Below, one piece after another: positions 46,969 to 55,829 of a stretch of 64,000 bases of DNA (the first letter of the stretch is position 1; every line of letters begins with the position of its first letter). A program made the translations under genes and the position numbers. The stretch comes from Paramoeba atlantica. Lineage: Eukaryota; Discosea. Location: assembly GCA_977017575.1 (NCBI GenBank), contig CDRNVI010000011.1:248001-312000 (forward strand), read 5' to 3'. The notes under the pieces were generated by a model. The model did not search any database. It was not told where the DNA came from and worked only from the letters and a program-made list of their open reading frames with translations.

Positions 46969-49221
46969 TCAACTCCCAGCGCTACGAGACGTACGAAAAA
47001 CGTGGCCAAACAGAGCCCCCATACTTGCCATCAGATGTCGAATTTCTAAGGTCGCTAATATCATTGTGTCGTTCTCCTCGGCGTCCTCATCTACGACTGC
47101 AGAATCATTTAGATGAGTTTGAAGGCGATACAAGGCTTCCCTCACAGAAGGATGCGTCGCTGGGAGTGATGGGTACGCAACCGAACTTTCAACGACATAG
47201 CACGGGGGAATAAGAATCGAGGAAATTTGCTGAGAGTTCACAGTGACAGTGTCGCGGGAATTGACACATTCAAAGGCACGTTGTCTTGGAGAGCCATAAA
47301 GCTCAGAATGCTCTTGAACGCTTACTGCGAATGTGCTCCTACAGCCCCTTTTTGCAATGGGGGGAAATCTTTCATGATTAGTCTCAGTACCAGAGTACGC
47401 ATGAATATCCAGTTGGCTTTGTAGGAAATCTAAAGGAAGAGTGCAGTTAGTTAGGGACCAAGGCATTTCCTTAGTTATCATTAAAAAGTTAGTGAACGTA
47501 GTGCTCGAGGTTTTGATCTTTCTAGGGAAAGGAAGATTATTTTTCAAAACTAAATGGCGAAGACGTTCCGATATATCTTTTCGCGTTCTTATTCCGGCCA
47601 TCGTGCGGTACAAGATATTCATTGTTTCTTTCTGAGTGAGATACTTCTCCTGCGCCCACGTGTACATTGCCCAAAGCCTCTCATTTTCAAGAGTGGTCCA
47701 GGCCCGTCGAAAGCGTCCCCCCTTTAAAAGGGTCCAGTATCGTGATTGTAAATGACGAGATGACCTTGTTGCAAATTTTGACGAACATGGAATTCGAGGA
47801 GAAATGTCGTGGAAATGTATAGCAACGCTGTTGGGATCATCCGTTCCGTATATGTGGAATAAAAATAAAATTTTTGCATCGTCAGAGGAGCTGAATTCTT
47901 GGCGTAGCTTTTTGAAGGATGCATGGGAGTTGTAGTTTGAACCCTGACGGAGGTTCTCTCTTACAACCTTAGTGTGATACACAGAAATTTGTGGCAACTT
48001 TCTTGGAAGCCTTCTTAAGGCACTACAAAGGCTAGCATAGTCGACGTATCGATCTCTGTAATGAGCCTCTAAAATTAATGCTCCTTCTTCAGAAGAAAAA
48101 TCAAACTGCTCTGTCCCTTCAAATTGACTTGTATTTTGAAACCTTTTGACCAGACCTGCTGGCTTGCCGGCTTCATCTTGTGCAAAGTGATTATCCTTCA
48201 TTTCAGATACGATACATTCTGAACTGTACTCTTTCGTTCGATATCCAGAATCAAGTAGAAGACGTCTGAAACAAGAGAAACATTGCCAGGAAGAACGGCC
48301 TGTGCCCAGCTCATCGGAAATATGATCCCACACACCGAATTTTGAAAACTTCGCCATGTATTCGTCGGAGTTCAAATCGTGTCTTTTAGATCCAGTGAAA
48401 TCTTCTGCAACACTAAAACTTATGCCGAATTTAGTTGCAAGCGCAAGAAGTAGTTTCATTTCATCTTCAGTCCACGGTGTCAAATTTGAACCGAAGAGAA
48501 TCGCATGTTTGAAATGCACGTAGCAAGCAAAGCCAGGACGTTTCAAATGGCGTCCCATCAACTCCCAATGACTGGGTTGTAAATCTGATTCAGCGTGCTT
48601 TAAAATCGATTCGGTAAGTGCTGAGGTAGCTGTCGATAAATTAGACACGAGATAGACATTTTCTGTAACAAGTTCGAGTAGTCTTTGTGTCTGAATCGAG
48701 GACCATTCCCACTGGTGTGAACCAAAACAGGGGTTGATAATGTAGCGGTAAACGGCATAAATATTCGTACACGGCTCCTCCTCTGATATCTCAGACTCGG
48801 TAGTGTCTGTACTGCCACTGTTAAGTGGAGCTATTGCTTTTATTGGTTTTGAAAAATGTTTAATCGCGTTTCGATGCCAAGGCGATCCGATGAAATCTGA
48901 GTATCGAATCGCTTGTAATTTACTGGGAGGTTTGTCTTTGCTCATTCGTAAGTTTTTCTCTTTATTGGCGGTACGTGTTTGTTTGGCAGCGAAACTACTA
49001 GAAAAGAAGTGAGAAGGACTCATATATTTTCCAGGTACCCAATACGTCTCATATTTTTCAGCGGCCTCACGGAGAAGATACCGACGAGAATCCTCCTCCG
49101 AGTCTATTGAAGATAGGTCAGGAGGAGATAATATAGTCTCAATCAAATGGTCGTCAGACAACGCTTTCTCCCGAGGTGTGGACTTTGAACTACACGACTC
49201 TGAAGAAAATAAACGTTCCAT
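46969..49221 (-). CDS. Multi-repeat Myb/SANT protein (possible SNAPc SNAP190-like factor)
   Basis: 750 residues. Several segments have the Myb/SANT form of spaced aromatics: WSSIQTQRLLELV ... SHWELMGRHLKRPGFACYVH; then PWTEDEMKLLLALATKFG ... VWDHISDELGTGRSSWQCFS, the clearest repeat with a Q-C-x-x-x-F-R-R third helix; weaker copies at SSEEGALILEAHY, SSSDDAKILFLFHIYG and AWTTLENERLWAMYTWAQEK. Four to five tandem Myb repeats in one protein is the plan of SNAPC4/SNAP190 and of c-Myb relatives. In kinetoplastids SNAPc drives SL RNA transcription, so this is a plausible but unproven role. The first 130 residues are Ser-rich and disordered. Confidence 0.65.
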   Translation of the reverse strand: MERLFSSESCSSKSTPREKALSDDHLIETILSPPDLSSIDSEEDSRRYLLREAAEKYETYWVPGKYMSPSHFFSSSFAAKQTRTANKEKNLRMSKDKPPSKLQAIRYSDFIGSPWHRNAIKHFSKPIKAIAPLNSGSTDTTESEISEEEPCTNIYAVYRYIINPCFGSHQWEWSSIQTQRLLELVTENVYLVSNLSTATSALTESILKHAESDLQPSHWELMGRHLKRPGFACYVHFKHAILFGSNLTPWTEDEMKLLLALATKFGISFSVAEDFTGSKRHDLNSDEYMAKFSKFGVWDHISDELGTGRSSWQCFSCFRRLLLDSGYRTKEYSSECIVSEMKDNHFAQDEAGKPAGLVKRFQNTSQFEGTEQFDFSSEEGALILEAHYRDRYVDYASLCSALRRLPRKLPQISVYHTKVVRENLRQGSNYNSHASFKKLRQEFSSSDDAKILFLFHIYGTDDPNSVAIHFHDISPRIPCSSKFATRSSRHLQSRYWTLLKGGRFRRAWTTLENERLWAMYTWAQEKYLTQKETMNILYRTMAGIRTRKDISERLRHLVLKNNLPFPRKIKTSSTTFTNFLMITKEMPWSLTNCTLPLDFLQSQLDIHAYSGTETNHERFPPIAKRGCRSTFAVSVQEHSELYGSPRQRAFECVNSRDTVTVNSQQISSILIPPCYVVESSVAYPSLPATHPSVREALYRLQTHLNDSAVVDEDAEENDTMILATLEIRHLMASMGALFGHVFRTSRSAGS

Positions 49222-49499
49222 TAATAGAGGGAAGAGTTCTAGGTGTCAATGACGACATAATTAAAATATTTGCAGCTCGCCTTCAGCAAAATCGTACAGT
49301 AGCTTGGACTACAAAATATATTATTGGACTACCAAAATACAATTTCGCATACGCTGCCTACAATAAAATTTTAGACGTAATTTTGATGGCTATTTCATAA
49401 ACTATACTGTTAGCTATAAGATAGCTAAAAATATAGTAAAGATTATGAATCAAACTCCAGAACCTGATTTCAGAGCCATTCACAGCAGCGACCCTGCTG

Positions 49500-50726
49500 T
49501 CACGTCCTCTGAAGCTTTTCATCAACTTCTCGAAGTTTTCTCCTAAGAACGTCTTCAGAATCGTATTTTAAAACTTCAACTTTCCTATCGTCAAGTGCCT
49601 CACCGTACCTATTTTGACGAGTAAACCGTGTTCCGGTAGAGAACAATTTCTTTTCCTTCGAACGTACGTACGTTCCTGATATATCTCTTCCTGAATTTTC
49701 AACGGCCTTTTGAAGTCTTTGCTGATGTTTCACCCAATCGCTATCACTTGGATGTTTAGTTTCTTTTCCTCCAGTGGGGTGCAGAATGACACCCAATTCG
49801 TTTTCAGAGATAACGATTTGCATAGCGCTGTGACCTACGCCAACCTCTGCGGTTTTTATTTTAATCAAATCTAAAAACTCACGTATCTTGCTCACTGCGC
49901 TTGGAGGGGAAAGAAATTTTGCACAAACAATGCGTACTTGCTTTCGCTTCGAAAGATCATCACGTATTCTCTGAGATCGCCACACCAAATCGTTGTGGGC
50001 TATGACATCCCGGATGCTGTATTCCACGGGCTTTCCTTGTGATTTGATTATATTTCCAGAGGGAGAATTTCCAGTTGTCAAGTGATTGTCAATTTGTTTT
50101 AAAGCACGGCGAACTTCATTTCGAATTTTACAATACCCAACGCCTTGATTTTCACCCAGCATAACCACATCTTGATCGCGTGACCTAGCATATACAATCG
50201 CGTCTTGAATCGAAAACTTCCGTTTGTCTGCATCGGGTTTAATGTCTTTCCCATCTGGAGTCTCTACTGAAGTGATAACTACCCTCTCGCAAGGAATATA
50301 CTCATTAATCGGTGTTTTACGAAAATACTCGCGAAGAGCGCTTAACGCAGCTCGATTATTTTTCTGATCCGACGGAAGAATATTGCTGATCATTTGCTCA
50401 TATTGCGAAGGACTTGGAATCATTTTTGCTCTTCTTTGCATCTCGTGCTGCACTTGTAAGTCATTCAGAACGCCTTGCGAGAAATCAACTTCCTCAACAT
50501 GCTCATCAGAATCGGTTTCTGTGCAATAACGACGAACAGCTGTGTAAATATGCAAATGCAGAATAGGGTAACGATTACTCCTTCTCATACTCAGAGAATT
50601 GGACTCGAAAAGTGGTATCTTCGGTCGAAATCCCCCGAGGGTATGACATGTTATGTTTGGTGCTTCTGAATATTGTGACATCATGTACACACACGGGAAA
50701 GTTGGTTTCGGACGTGCTCGAAACAT
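49500..50726 (-). CDS. Mitochondrial translation initiation factor IF-3-like protein
   Basis: 408 residues. The N-terminal 70 residues are basic and aromatic with few acids (RRSNRYPILHLHIYTAVRRY), consistent with a mitochondrial presequence. Residues about 155-205 resemble the IF3 N-domain (SIQDAIVYARSRDQDVVML ... GYCKIRNEVRRAL; IF3: A-L-x-x-A-x-x-x-x-x-D-L-V-x-V ... P-V-C-K-I-M-D). After an inserted segment, the C-domain-like region runs from VWRSQRIRDDLSKRKQVRIV to AMQIVISENELGVILHP. The family match is partial and the protein is longer than bacterial IF3, as is usual for divergent mitochondrial forms. Confidence 0.6.
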   Translation of the reverse strand: MFRARPKPTFPCVYMMSQYSEAPNITCHTLGGFRPKIPLFESNSLSMRRSNRYPILHLHIYTAVRRYCTETDSDEHVEEVDFSQGVLNDLQVQHEMQRRAKMIPSPSQYEQMISNILPSDQKNNRAALSALREYFRKTPINEYIPCERVVITSVETPDGKDIKPDADKRKFSIQDAIVYARSRDQDVVMLGENQGVGYCKIRNEVRRALKQIDNHLTTGNSPSGNIIKSQGKPVEYSIRDVIAHNDLVWRSQRIRDDLSKRKQVRIVCAKFLSPPSAVSKIREFLDLIKIKTAEVGVGHSAMQIVISENELGVILHPTGGKETKHPSDSDWVKHQQRLQKAVENSGRDISGTYVRSKEKKLFSTGTRFTRQNRYGEALDDRKVEVLKYDSEDVLRRKLREVDEKLQRT

Positions 50727-50738
50727 TTGTTTGATGTG

Positions 50739-50760
50739 CTAATAGGAAAAATATAGAGAG
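50739..50760 (-). promoter_or_regulatory. Trans-splice acceptor of the IF3-like gene
   Basis: - strand CTCTATATTTTTCCTATTAG, then a 12-base UTR before the ATG. Confidence 0.6.
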
Positions 50761-50896
50761 CTACTTGGAAAATGACAATATCCCTTTTATAAGATTATGA
50801 CACTTATTAGTGCTTTTTGTAAGCTATTTGTGCGCCTGTTTATGATAGTCCTCGCGTAGGGACTGCAAGCACTTCAATGAAAGAGAGGATTGCCTT

Positions 50897-53008
50897 CTAG
50901 GAGTACTTAATAATGGTTTCTGCTTCTTGTAATATGGGAAACTTTTTTCTAACTAGCATTTCTATTTTATGCCCTTGGGAAAAGGTTCTCGTCCGGGATA
51001 GACCGCAACACGACCATAGCGCCGTCAAAAGCGTACTTTTTTCGCGCATTTTTTCAAGTTTAATAGCCCGCATCATACACTCACGGAGTTTGGAAGCTGT
51101 TTTTTTGCGCCATCTTGTGACGTCAGACTCATTATCTACAGAGGAAACTTCATCATGAATGTTTTTTTGCAAGAAGTCTTTCTGAAGTTTCAGCTGAGTT
51201 ATTTTTCTTTGCAAAGCCACATATTCTTGATATTTTTGCAAAACACGCAGATTTAAATGCTTCGAAGAATTTCCAGAGCTTAGGGTTGGTAAATTATTCT
51301 CTGATGCGTGCGACGTAGAATATCGCAAACGGAGAATTTTTTCTCTCAACTTCTCATCACTTGTAGTTTTCTCGACATTTAAATTATCTTGCTGTTCTAC
51401 CTTCTTACTTCTGCAATTTACACTTCGAGCTCTGTAATTCTTTTTGCGTGAGGTAGTATCATTCCTTCCCCTTGTTTCAGAGTTTGAAGACGTCACGGCT
51501 GAATAAAGCAAGAAACTTTGCAAGGATTCTATTTTGCGATCCATTTTTCTAGCTTCTTCATTCGCCTTGTCGTATTTGCACGTTTCTTTTGTTATTAGGC
51601 CTTGTAAGCCGACTTCTACTTGTTGGGATTCCACAATTTGTGCCTGGTGAATAAGTTCAGCCTCTTCTACAAGACGTTGAATCGTGTCCCTGTATTTTGC
51701 TAGTAGAGAATTGTGAGACAATACTCGAACTTGTGAAGGATAATTCGACACTTTTCGCGCGTTACTTCCAAAGTGTAAAGTACAGAGAGACTCTTTTTGT
51801 TCGTTTGGATTAATTGTGCAAATAACAAGAGTAAATGCTGAACCACCTATCGTGTGATGCAGAAGTCGCGTTAGCTTGCTATCGCGATACGGAATTCGCG
51901 TAGAATTGCGACCCGGAGACGCTAATGCTGTAGAATTCTGGGAATGAGTACTTTGCTTAGAGGCTGACTGAGCTGCAACCCTGACGCAGCTTTCGAGTGC
52001 GAGAAGACTCTTTCGGATATTTTTTCCTTCGCGCACACGAGTCGTCAGCTTTTTTGCGCGTTCCCCTTCCTGCCAACGTTGAGCTATATTGCTCTTCCTT
52101 TCACGCTCTTCGACAGCGAATTCACTACTCTCCTCGGTGAGATTTGTCGGAGTTTCATTTCCCGCCGTGTCGACAATACTTAAAGTGGAAAGACGAACGG
52201 ATTGATCGGACGCGTTTCGAGATTCAAAAATAAACCGAAAGATGGTATGAGAGCGACTCGCATCAATGTGAGCATCATTCGGCGCAACCAAACGCCTGTG
52301 CTCTCCCAGATCAAGCAGATTCATGACGTCCTCTACATTACGAACCAAGACCTCGCGAGCATGTAACACAATTGTCCCTCTATCAGGGTCTTTTACAATT
52401 GTAGGATAGAACAATAGGTCCTTTGAAGTCGAGCGGGAGGCTAATAATTCTTGCCCATCTGTCTCCGAGCAATCACTGGAATTGTATGCCAAGACTTCTC
52501 GATGTAACAAATCCCGTATCTGCTCATTGTATAGCTCCAAAAAAGAAACGCGAAGCAGAGAAACGCACTCAATTTGATTTTCAATTTCATTGAAAAAGTC
52601 TTGTGCGGCTTGAGAAATTACCCCCGGAGAAGCGCGGCATCCATGAAGGGTATGCGTCTTTCCTGAATTCGTCTGTCCAAACGCGTAGATGCACGCATCA
52701 TACCCGTCAATCGTGTTTCGTACGAGTTCATGCGCCCCGGAATGGTAAATATCCTCATTCGTGGAGGAGGGACCGAAAACGTTCTCGTAGGTACCCACAA
52801 GATCCATGTTCTCCCCGGCTTGATATACGCTGTGGTCATCCCATTTCCACTCGTGTTGTAGACCCCTATCTGGTCGGACGACATGCATGAAATGAGGATT
52901 CACCAGGGGCTCGCAAGGAGGACGAATACGAACCACCACTCGAACAGGTGCCACCAAACCACGGTCGGCGTGTGGACTACACGTTGTGCGAAACGGAGAT
53001 GGGTTCAT
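50897..53008 (-). CDS. Kinesin-like motor protein
   Basis: 703 residues. The motor domain is N-terminal (about 22-410): VRVVVRIRPP, P-loop GQTNSGKTHT (111-120), switch I DASRSHTIF near 248, switch II SIVDTAGNE near 279 (usually D-L-A-G-S-E), and RIPYRDSKLTRLLHHTIGG near 373. Insertions between strands make it longer than average. The neck is followed by coiled-coil-prone segments (EEARKMDRKIESLQSFL, KYQEYVALQRKITQLKLQKD). An N-terminal motor suggests plus-end-directed movement; subfamily is unclear. The - strand CTCCACTTTTAG 20 bases before the ATG is a candidate splice acceptor. Confidence 0.93.
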   Translation of the reverse strand: MNPSPFRTTCSPHADRGLVAPVRVVVRIRPPCEPLVNPHFMHVVRPDRGLQHEWKWDDHSVYQAGENMDLVGTYENVFGPSSTNEDIYHSGAHELVRNTIDGYDACIYAFGQTNSGKTHTLHGCRASPGVISQAAQDFFNEIENQIECVSLLRVSFLELYNEQIRDLLHREVLAYNSSDCSETDGQELLASRSTSKDLLFYPTIVKDPDRGTIVLHAREVLVRNVEDVMNLLDLGEHRRLVAPNDAHIDASRSHTIFRFIFESRNASDQSVRLSTLSIVDTAGNETPTNLTEESSEFAVEERERKSNIAQRWQEGERAKKLTTRVREGKNIRKSLLALESCVRVAAQSASKQSTHSQNSTALASPGRNSTRIPYRDSKLTRLLHHTIGGSAFTLVICTINPNEQKESLCTLHFGSNARKVSNYPSQVRVLSHNSLLAKYRDTIQRLVEEAELIHQAQIVESQQVEVGLQGLITKETCKYDKANEEARKMDRKIESLQSFLLYSAVTSSNSETRGRNDTTSRKKNYRARSVNCRSKKVEQQDNLNVEKTTSDEKLREKILRLRYSTSHASENNLPTLSSGNSSKHLNLRVLQKYQEYVALQRKITQLKLQKDFLQKNIHDEVSSVDNESDVTRWRKKTASKLRECMMRAIKLEKMREKSTLLTALWSCCGLSRTRTFSQGHKIEMLVRKKFPILQEAETIIKYS

Positions 53009-53531
53009 GGGAGGAGCTTGGAAATTCTAAAAGTGGAGCGGTGAACGTGGGTCCGCAAAGTACCCAACTAGGAGCCTGTACGCATTCTGTAAGTAGTGCA
53101 TTTCGTATGGGTTGTATTTTTGGTATGTTAGTTACCCAAAAGTTAACAAAGGGTTATGTACCTACAAAACACATTTTTTTGATTGCAAGAAGGAGAGTTA
53201 CTCAATGCCAATTTCACAAAGATTATCGAAAAAACATATCGTGCATTACAAATTTTGAGCATTTGTAACCAGACGACTTTGGAAGTATTAGAATCAATAT
53301 GACGCTAATACAACCAACAGAAACGTCACTGGATTCTATTCAGTGTTACAAGTGTGAATAAGCAGCGGCTTCTATAAGCACCTTATACACACAAGAGACA
53401 ATAAAATCTTATTTCCACGTGGAAACCGTACAATGTCTTTATTATCAACTTTAGAAGTTTTAGACACAACCACACGCAAATCATCCACGTGAGCGAAAAG
53501 ACAATGCGTGCATACTAAACTACTGGGTAAA
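53009..53531. other. Intergenic spacer within the gene cluster
   Basis: Holds the kinesin 5' region and the 3' region of the next gene; no other feature seen. Confidence 0.4.
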
Positions 53532-54092
53532 CTAACCAATATTCTGCTTGTATTTAATCAAAAAATCAAAGAAACCGTACCCTGCGGACATCCCCAGCGC
53601 AAGCGAGAAGCCCGACACAAGAGGTTTTAGTCCCCAATTCACCAGAAAATTCTCACGCACTCTTTTCATATTGTATTCCAGAGAGGAGTAATCCGAAGAG
53701 CACGACGAGGAGCCTTTCTGCGAGCCCCACGCCCGGGGAGCTCGTCCCGAGAGCTCCGGGTCCCCAAACGAGGCGGTCTCATCCCGTGGGGCCGTCATGT
53801 TTGAAGACAAAGGAGAACTCAGCGCTTTTTGCGTAAGAAAATTTGGTCGTTGCGCCCCTCGAGGTGCATGACGTAAATGAGGTAAATTACTCCGTAGCGG
53901 CGCCGGGGTCTGGGAGGCGCCGCGTATTTGAGAGAGCGTTGGGGTGCGGGACTCACTGATACCTCGGTAGGGTGACGCCCGCTCGGCGGAAGTGGTCTTC
54001 TTCCCTGCTGCAAACCCTTTTTCTAATCGAGAGACGCGTTCAAGTATCGGGGGAGGTTTTGATGAGGGGGTAGAACCCGAGTTCGGTTTCAT
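53532..54092 (-). CDS. Hypothetical protein with a C-terminal membrane segment
   Basis: 186 residues, no family recognised. Residues 1-135 are rich in Ser, Pro, Arg and Gly and probably disordered. Near the end PLVSGFSLALGMSAGYGFF (about 157-175) is a hydrophobic stretch long enough to cross a membrane, followed by DFLIKYKQNIG. This is the layout of a tail-anchored protein. Codon composition in the disordered part is GC-rich. Its place between kinesin and eL20 in a same-strand array supports it being a real gene. Confidence 0.55.
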   Translation of the reverse strand: MKPNSGSTPSSKPPPILERVSRLEKGFAAGKKTTSAERASPYRGISESRTPTLSQIRGASQTPAPLRSNLPHLRHAPRGAQRPNFLTQKALSSPLSSNMTAPRDETASFGDPELSGRAPRAWGSQKGSSSCSSDYSSLEYNMKRVRENFLVNWGLKPLVSGFSLALGMSAGYGFFDFLIKYKQNIG

Positions 54093-54334
54093 GGGAGGAG
54101 AAATACAGTACGTTGATACTCAAAAAATAATAGAAGGCTGTGGTTACGTAGTGACCTCCGATGACATTGACAGTAATAAAAGCCACTAGCTCAATCCTTG
54201 TATCACGTTAGAAATATTAAACTTCATTTACGCGAAATGTTTTACTAATTTGTTTTGCAGAAAAATTGCAAACACCCACTTTCATCCAGTTACACCTTTT
54301 CTTCTCATACTTCCACAATTTTTCCTTTCTTCAC

Positions 54335-54859
54335 TTAGTACGATTTAGGGCGCATGGTAGAAAACTTGAGACCCTTTGGTAACTTTGGCAACGTATGCTT
54401 CAACGGAAATTTGACATCAACTTGAGCAAATTGCTGCATGTTCTTGTTGCGTACCTCCTTATCGTGAACGCTCTTCACTCCAACAACGTTGATGTCAAAA
54501 TACTTTCCACGATTGCGCGAGGCAGTATCGATGTACGCCTGCGACACAGCACTCCCACGAGAGACGTCACGAAATTCCTTGCGAATGTTGACAAAGCCGA
54601 CACGGCGGTTGTACACCTTCATCGAGACCTCATAGTTTTTTACTTTGCCTGGCTTGGACGCAGGAATTTCCTTGCACCCCAGAAGCTCACCACTGGTGCG
54701 CTTAATGCTCTTCAAAGAGCGTAAGTGATACCAGAAACGAGATTTTGCGACCACGTAGTTCGGAGCGAAGATTCGCATAGCATAAATTTCCGGATCACGG
54801 TTGGCGGTCGACGGCTGGCGACGTCCCGTAATTTCATACTCACGCAAATATGGCCCCAT
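54335..54859 (-). CDS. RPL18A: 60S ribosomal protein eL20 (L18a)
   Basis: 174 residues, the normal length. Family motifs: [30 protein letters not shown] (human [20 protein letters not shown]), [24 protein letters not shown] and [11 protein letters not shown], and the basic end [10 protein letters not shown]. The segment FRDVS...AVSQAY, then VKSVHDKEV, is closer to what I recall of trypanosomatid L18a (VKSIPDHEV) than to animal or plant forms, which supports a euglenozoan host. Confidence 0.95.
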   Translation of the reverse strand: [174 protein letters not shown]

Positions 54860-54882
54860 TGAGTTTTGTTTTGATTAAAATA

Positions 54883-54930
54883 CTAATAAGAAAATAATGA
54901 GAAATAATAAGAAGATAAATATAAATTGTC
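54883..54930 (-). promoter_or_regulatory. Trans-splice acceptor of RPL18A
   Basis: - strand ATTTCTCATTATTTTCTTATTAG: a long pyrimidine-rich tract ending in AG, followed by a UTR of 23 bases. Confidence 0.6.
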
Positions 54931-55097
54931 TTCAATAGCCCAATTGCGTGTTTTCTCGTGAAAAGAATACTTCAAAAAAAATCATAGAACATACAGCAGA
55001 AAATTTAAGTGACAAGTTTATGTGGCCACACATTTTCGAACCTGAAATATTCAGCATAAGAGCGAGTTATTTGTATGCCCTTTTTAGGTAAAGTTCT

Positions 55098-55664
55098 TTA
55101 TTGCTGTTGAAAAAAGTTACACAGATGATCAGTAGGCTTCGCGCCTGGAACGTCCGTGTCATCGGAGGCCATGTATGATAGGGCAGAGTCATATGACTTA
55201 GCAGGTTCGTTACTTTTCAAAATGCAATAATGGGGAAAAGAGCACTGATATCCAGTACCCTCAGTATTTCTTCGAACGTAACGCGCGCTTCTAATTTGAA
55301 AATGCTGACTGCACAAGATTTCACTATTAACATCCCTCTGTAAGATTGCGCCTACATCTTCCACTGGCCCTCCTCGAAGACAGCTTGAGGAAGCCTTGCA
55401 AGCATAATATTCTGTAAGTGGTTTTACTAACCCACACTCTGAGGTATACCGAATTCGAGCATGACGAATACAATACACTTGAGGTGGGAAAGTGTTTTGC
55501 GGTGTAGACAAAGCCGTATCATAGTCTGTAAAAGGCACAGATGATGTTTGATGATCTGGAAGGGAATGTATACGCTGAGCAACGATAGGTGTCATCGGAA
55601 GTGGCTCATGAATGGAATGTTTGACTAATCTATCCGCCTCCTGAATGTTATCATAATTTACCAT
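55098..55664 (-). CDS. Protein with two tandem Cys/His motifs (probable zinc binding)
   Basis: 188 residues. Two similar segments follow the pattern C-x2-H ... Y-x-C-x5-C: YCIRHARIRYTSECGLVK ... YYACKASSSC (about 64-95) and LCSQHFQIRSARYVRRNT ... YQCSFPHYC (about 117-146). The paired Cys/His spacing suggests two zinc-binding units, possibly for RNA. I do not recognise a named family; similar unassigned motifs occur in kinetoplastid proteins. The rest is Ser/Thr/Pro-rich. It lies between eL20 and lipoate ligase in the same-strand array. Confidence 0.6.
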   Translation of the reverse strand: MVNYDNIQEADRLVKHSIHEPLPMTPIVAQRIHSLPDHQTSSVPFTDYDTALSTPQNTFPPQVYCIRHARIRYTSECGLVKPLTEYYACKASSSCLRGGPVEDVGAILQRDVNSEILCSQHFQIRSARYVRRNTEGTGYQCSFPHYCILKSNEPAKSYDSALSYMASDDTDVPGAKPTDHLCNFFQQQ

Positions 55665-55829
55665 TTACTAGATTTTGCTTAATTGATAGACCTTGGGGGA
55701 CATAAAGATATGAAGATTGATTTTGAACGCAGAAGGTTTTTCTAAAATAACCCTTATCGATTTCACCAATGAAAGGTTCTCAACCTTGATATAAAACAAC
55801 TACGGTGAGTAAAATCACCGAATTTAACT

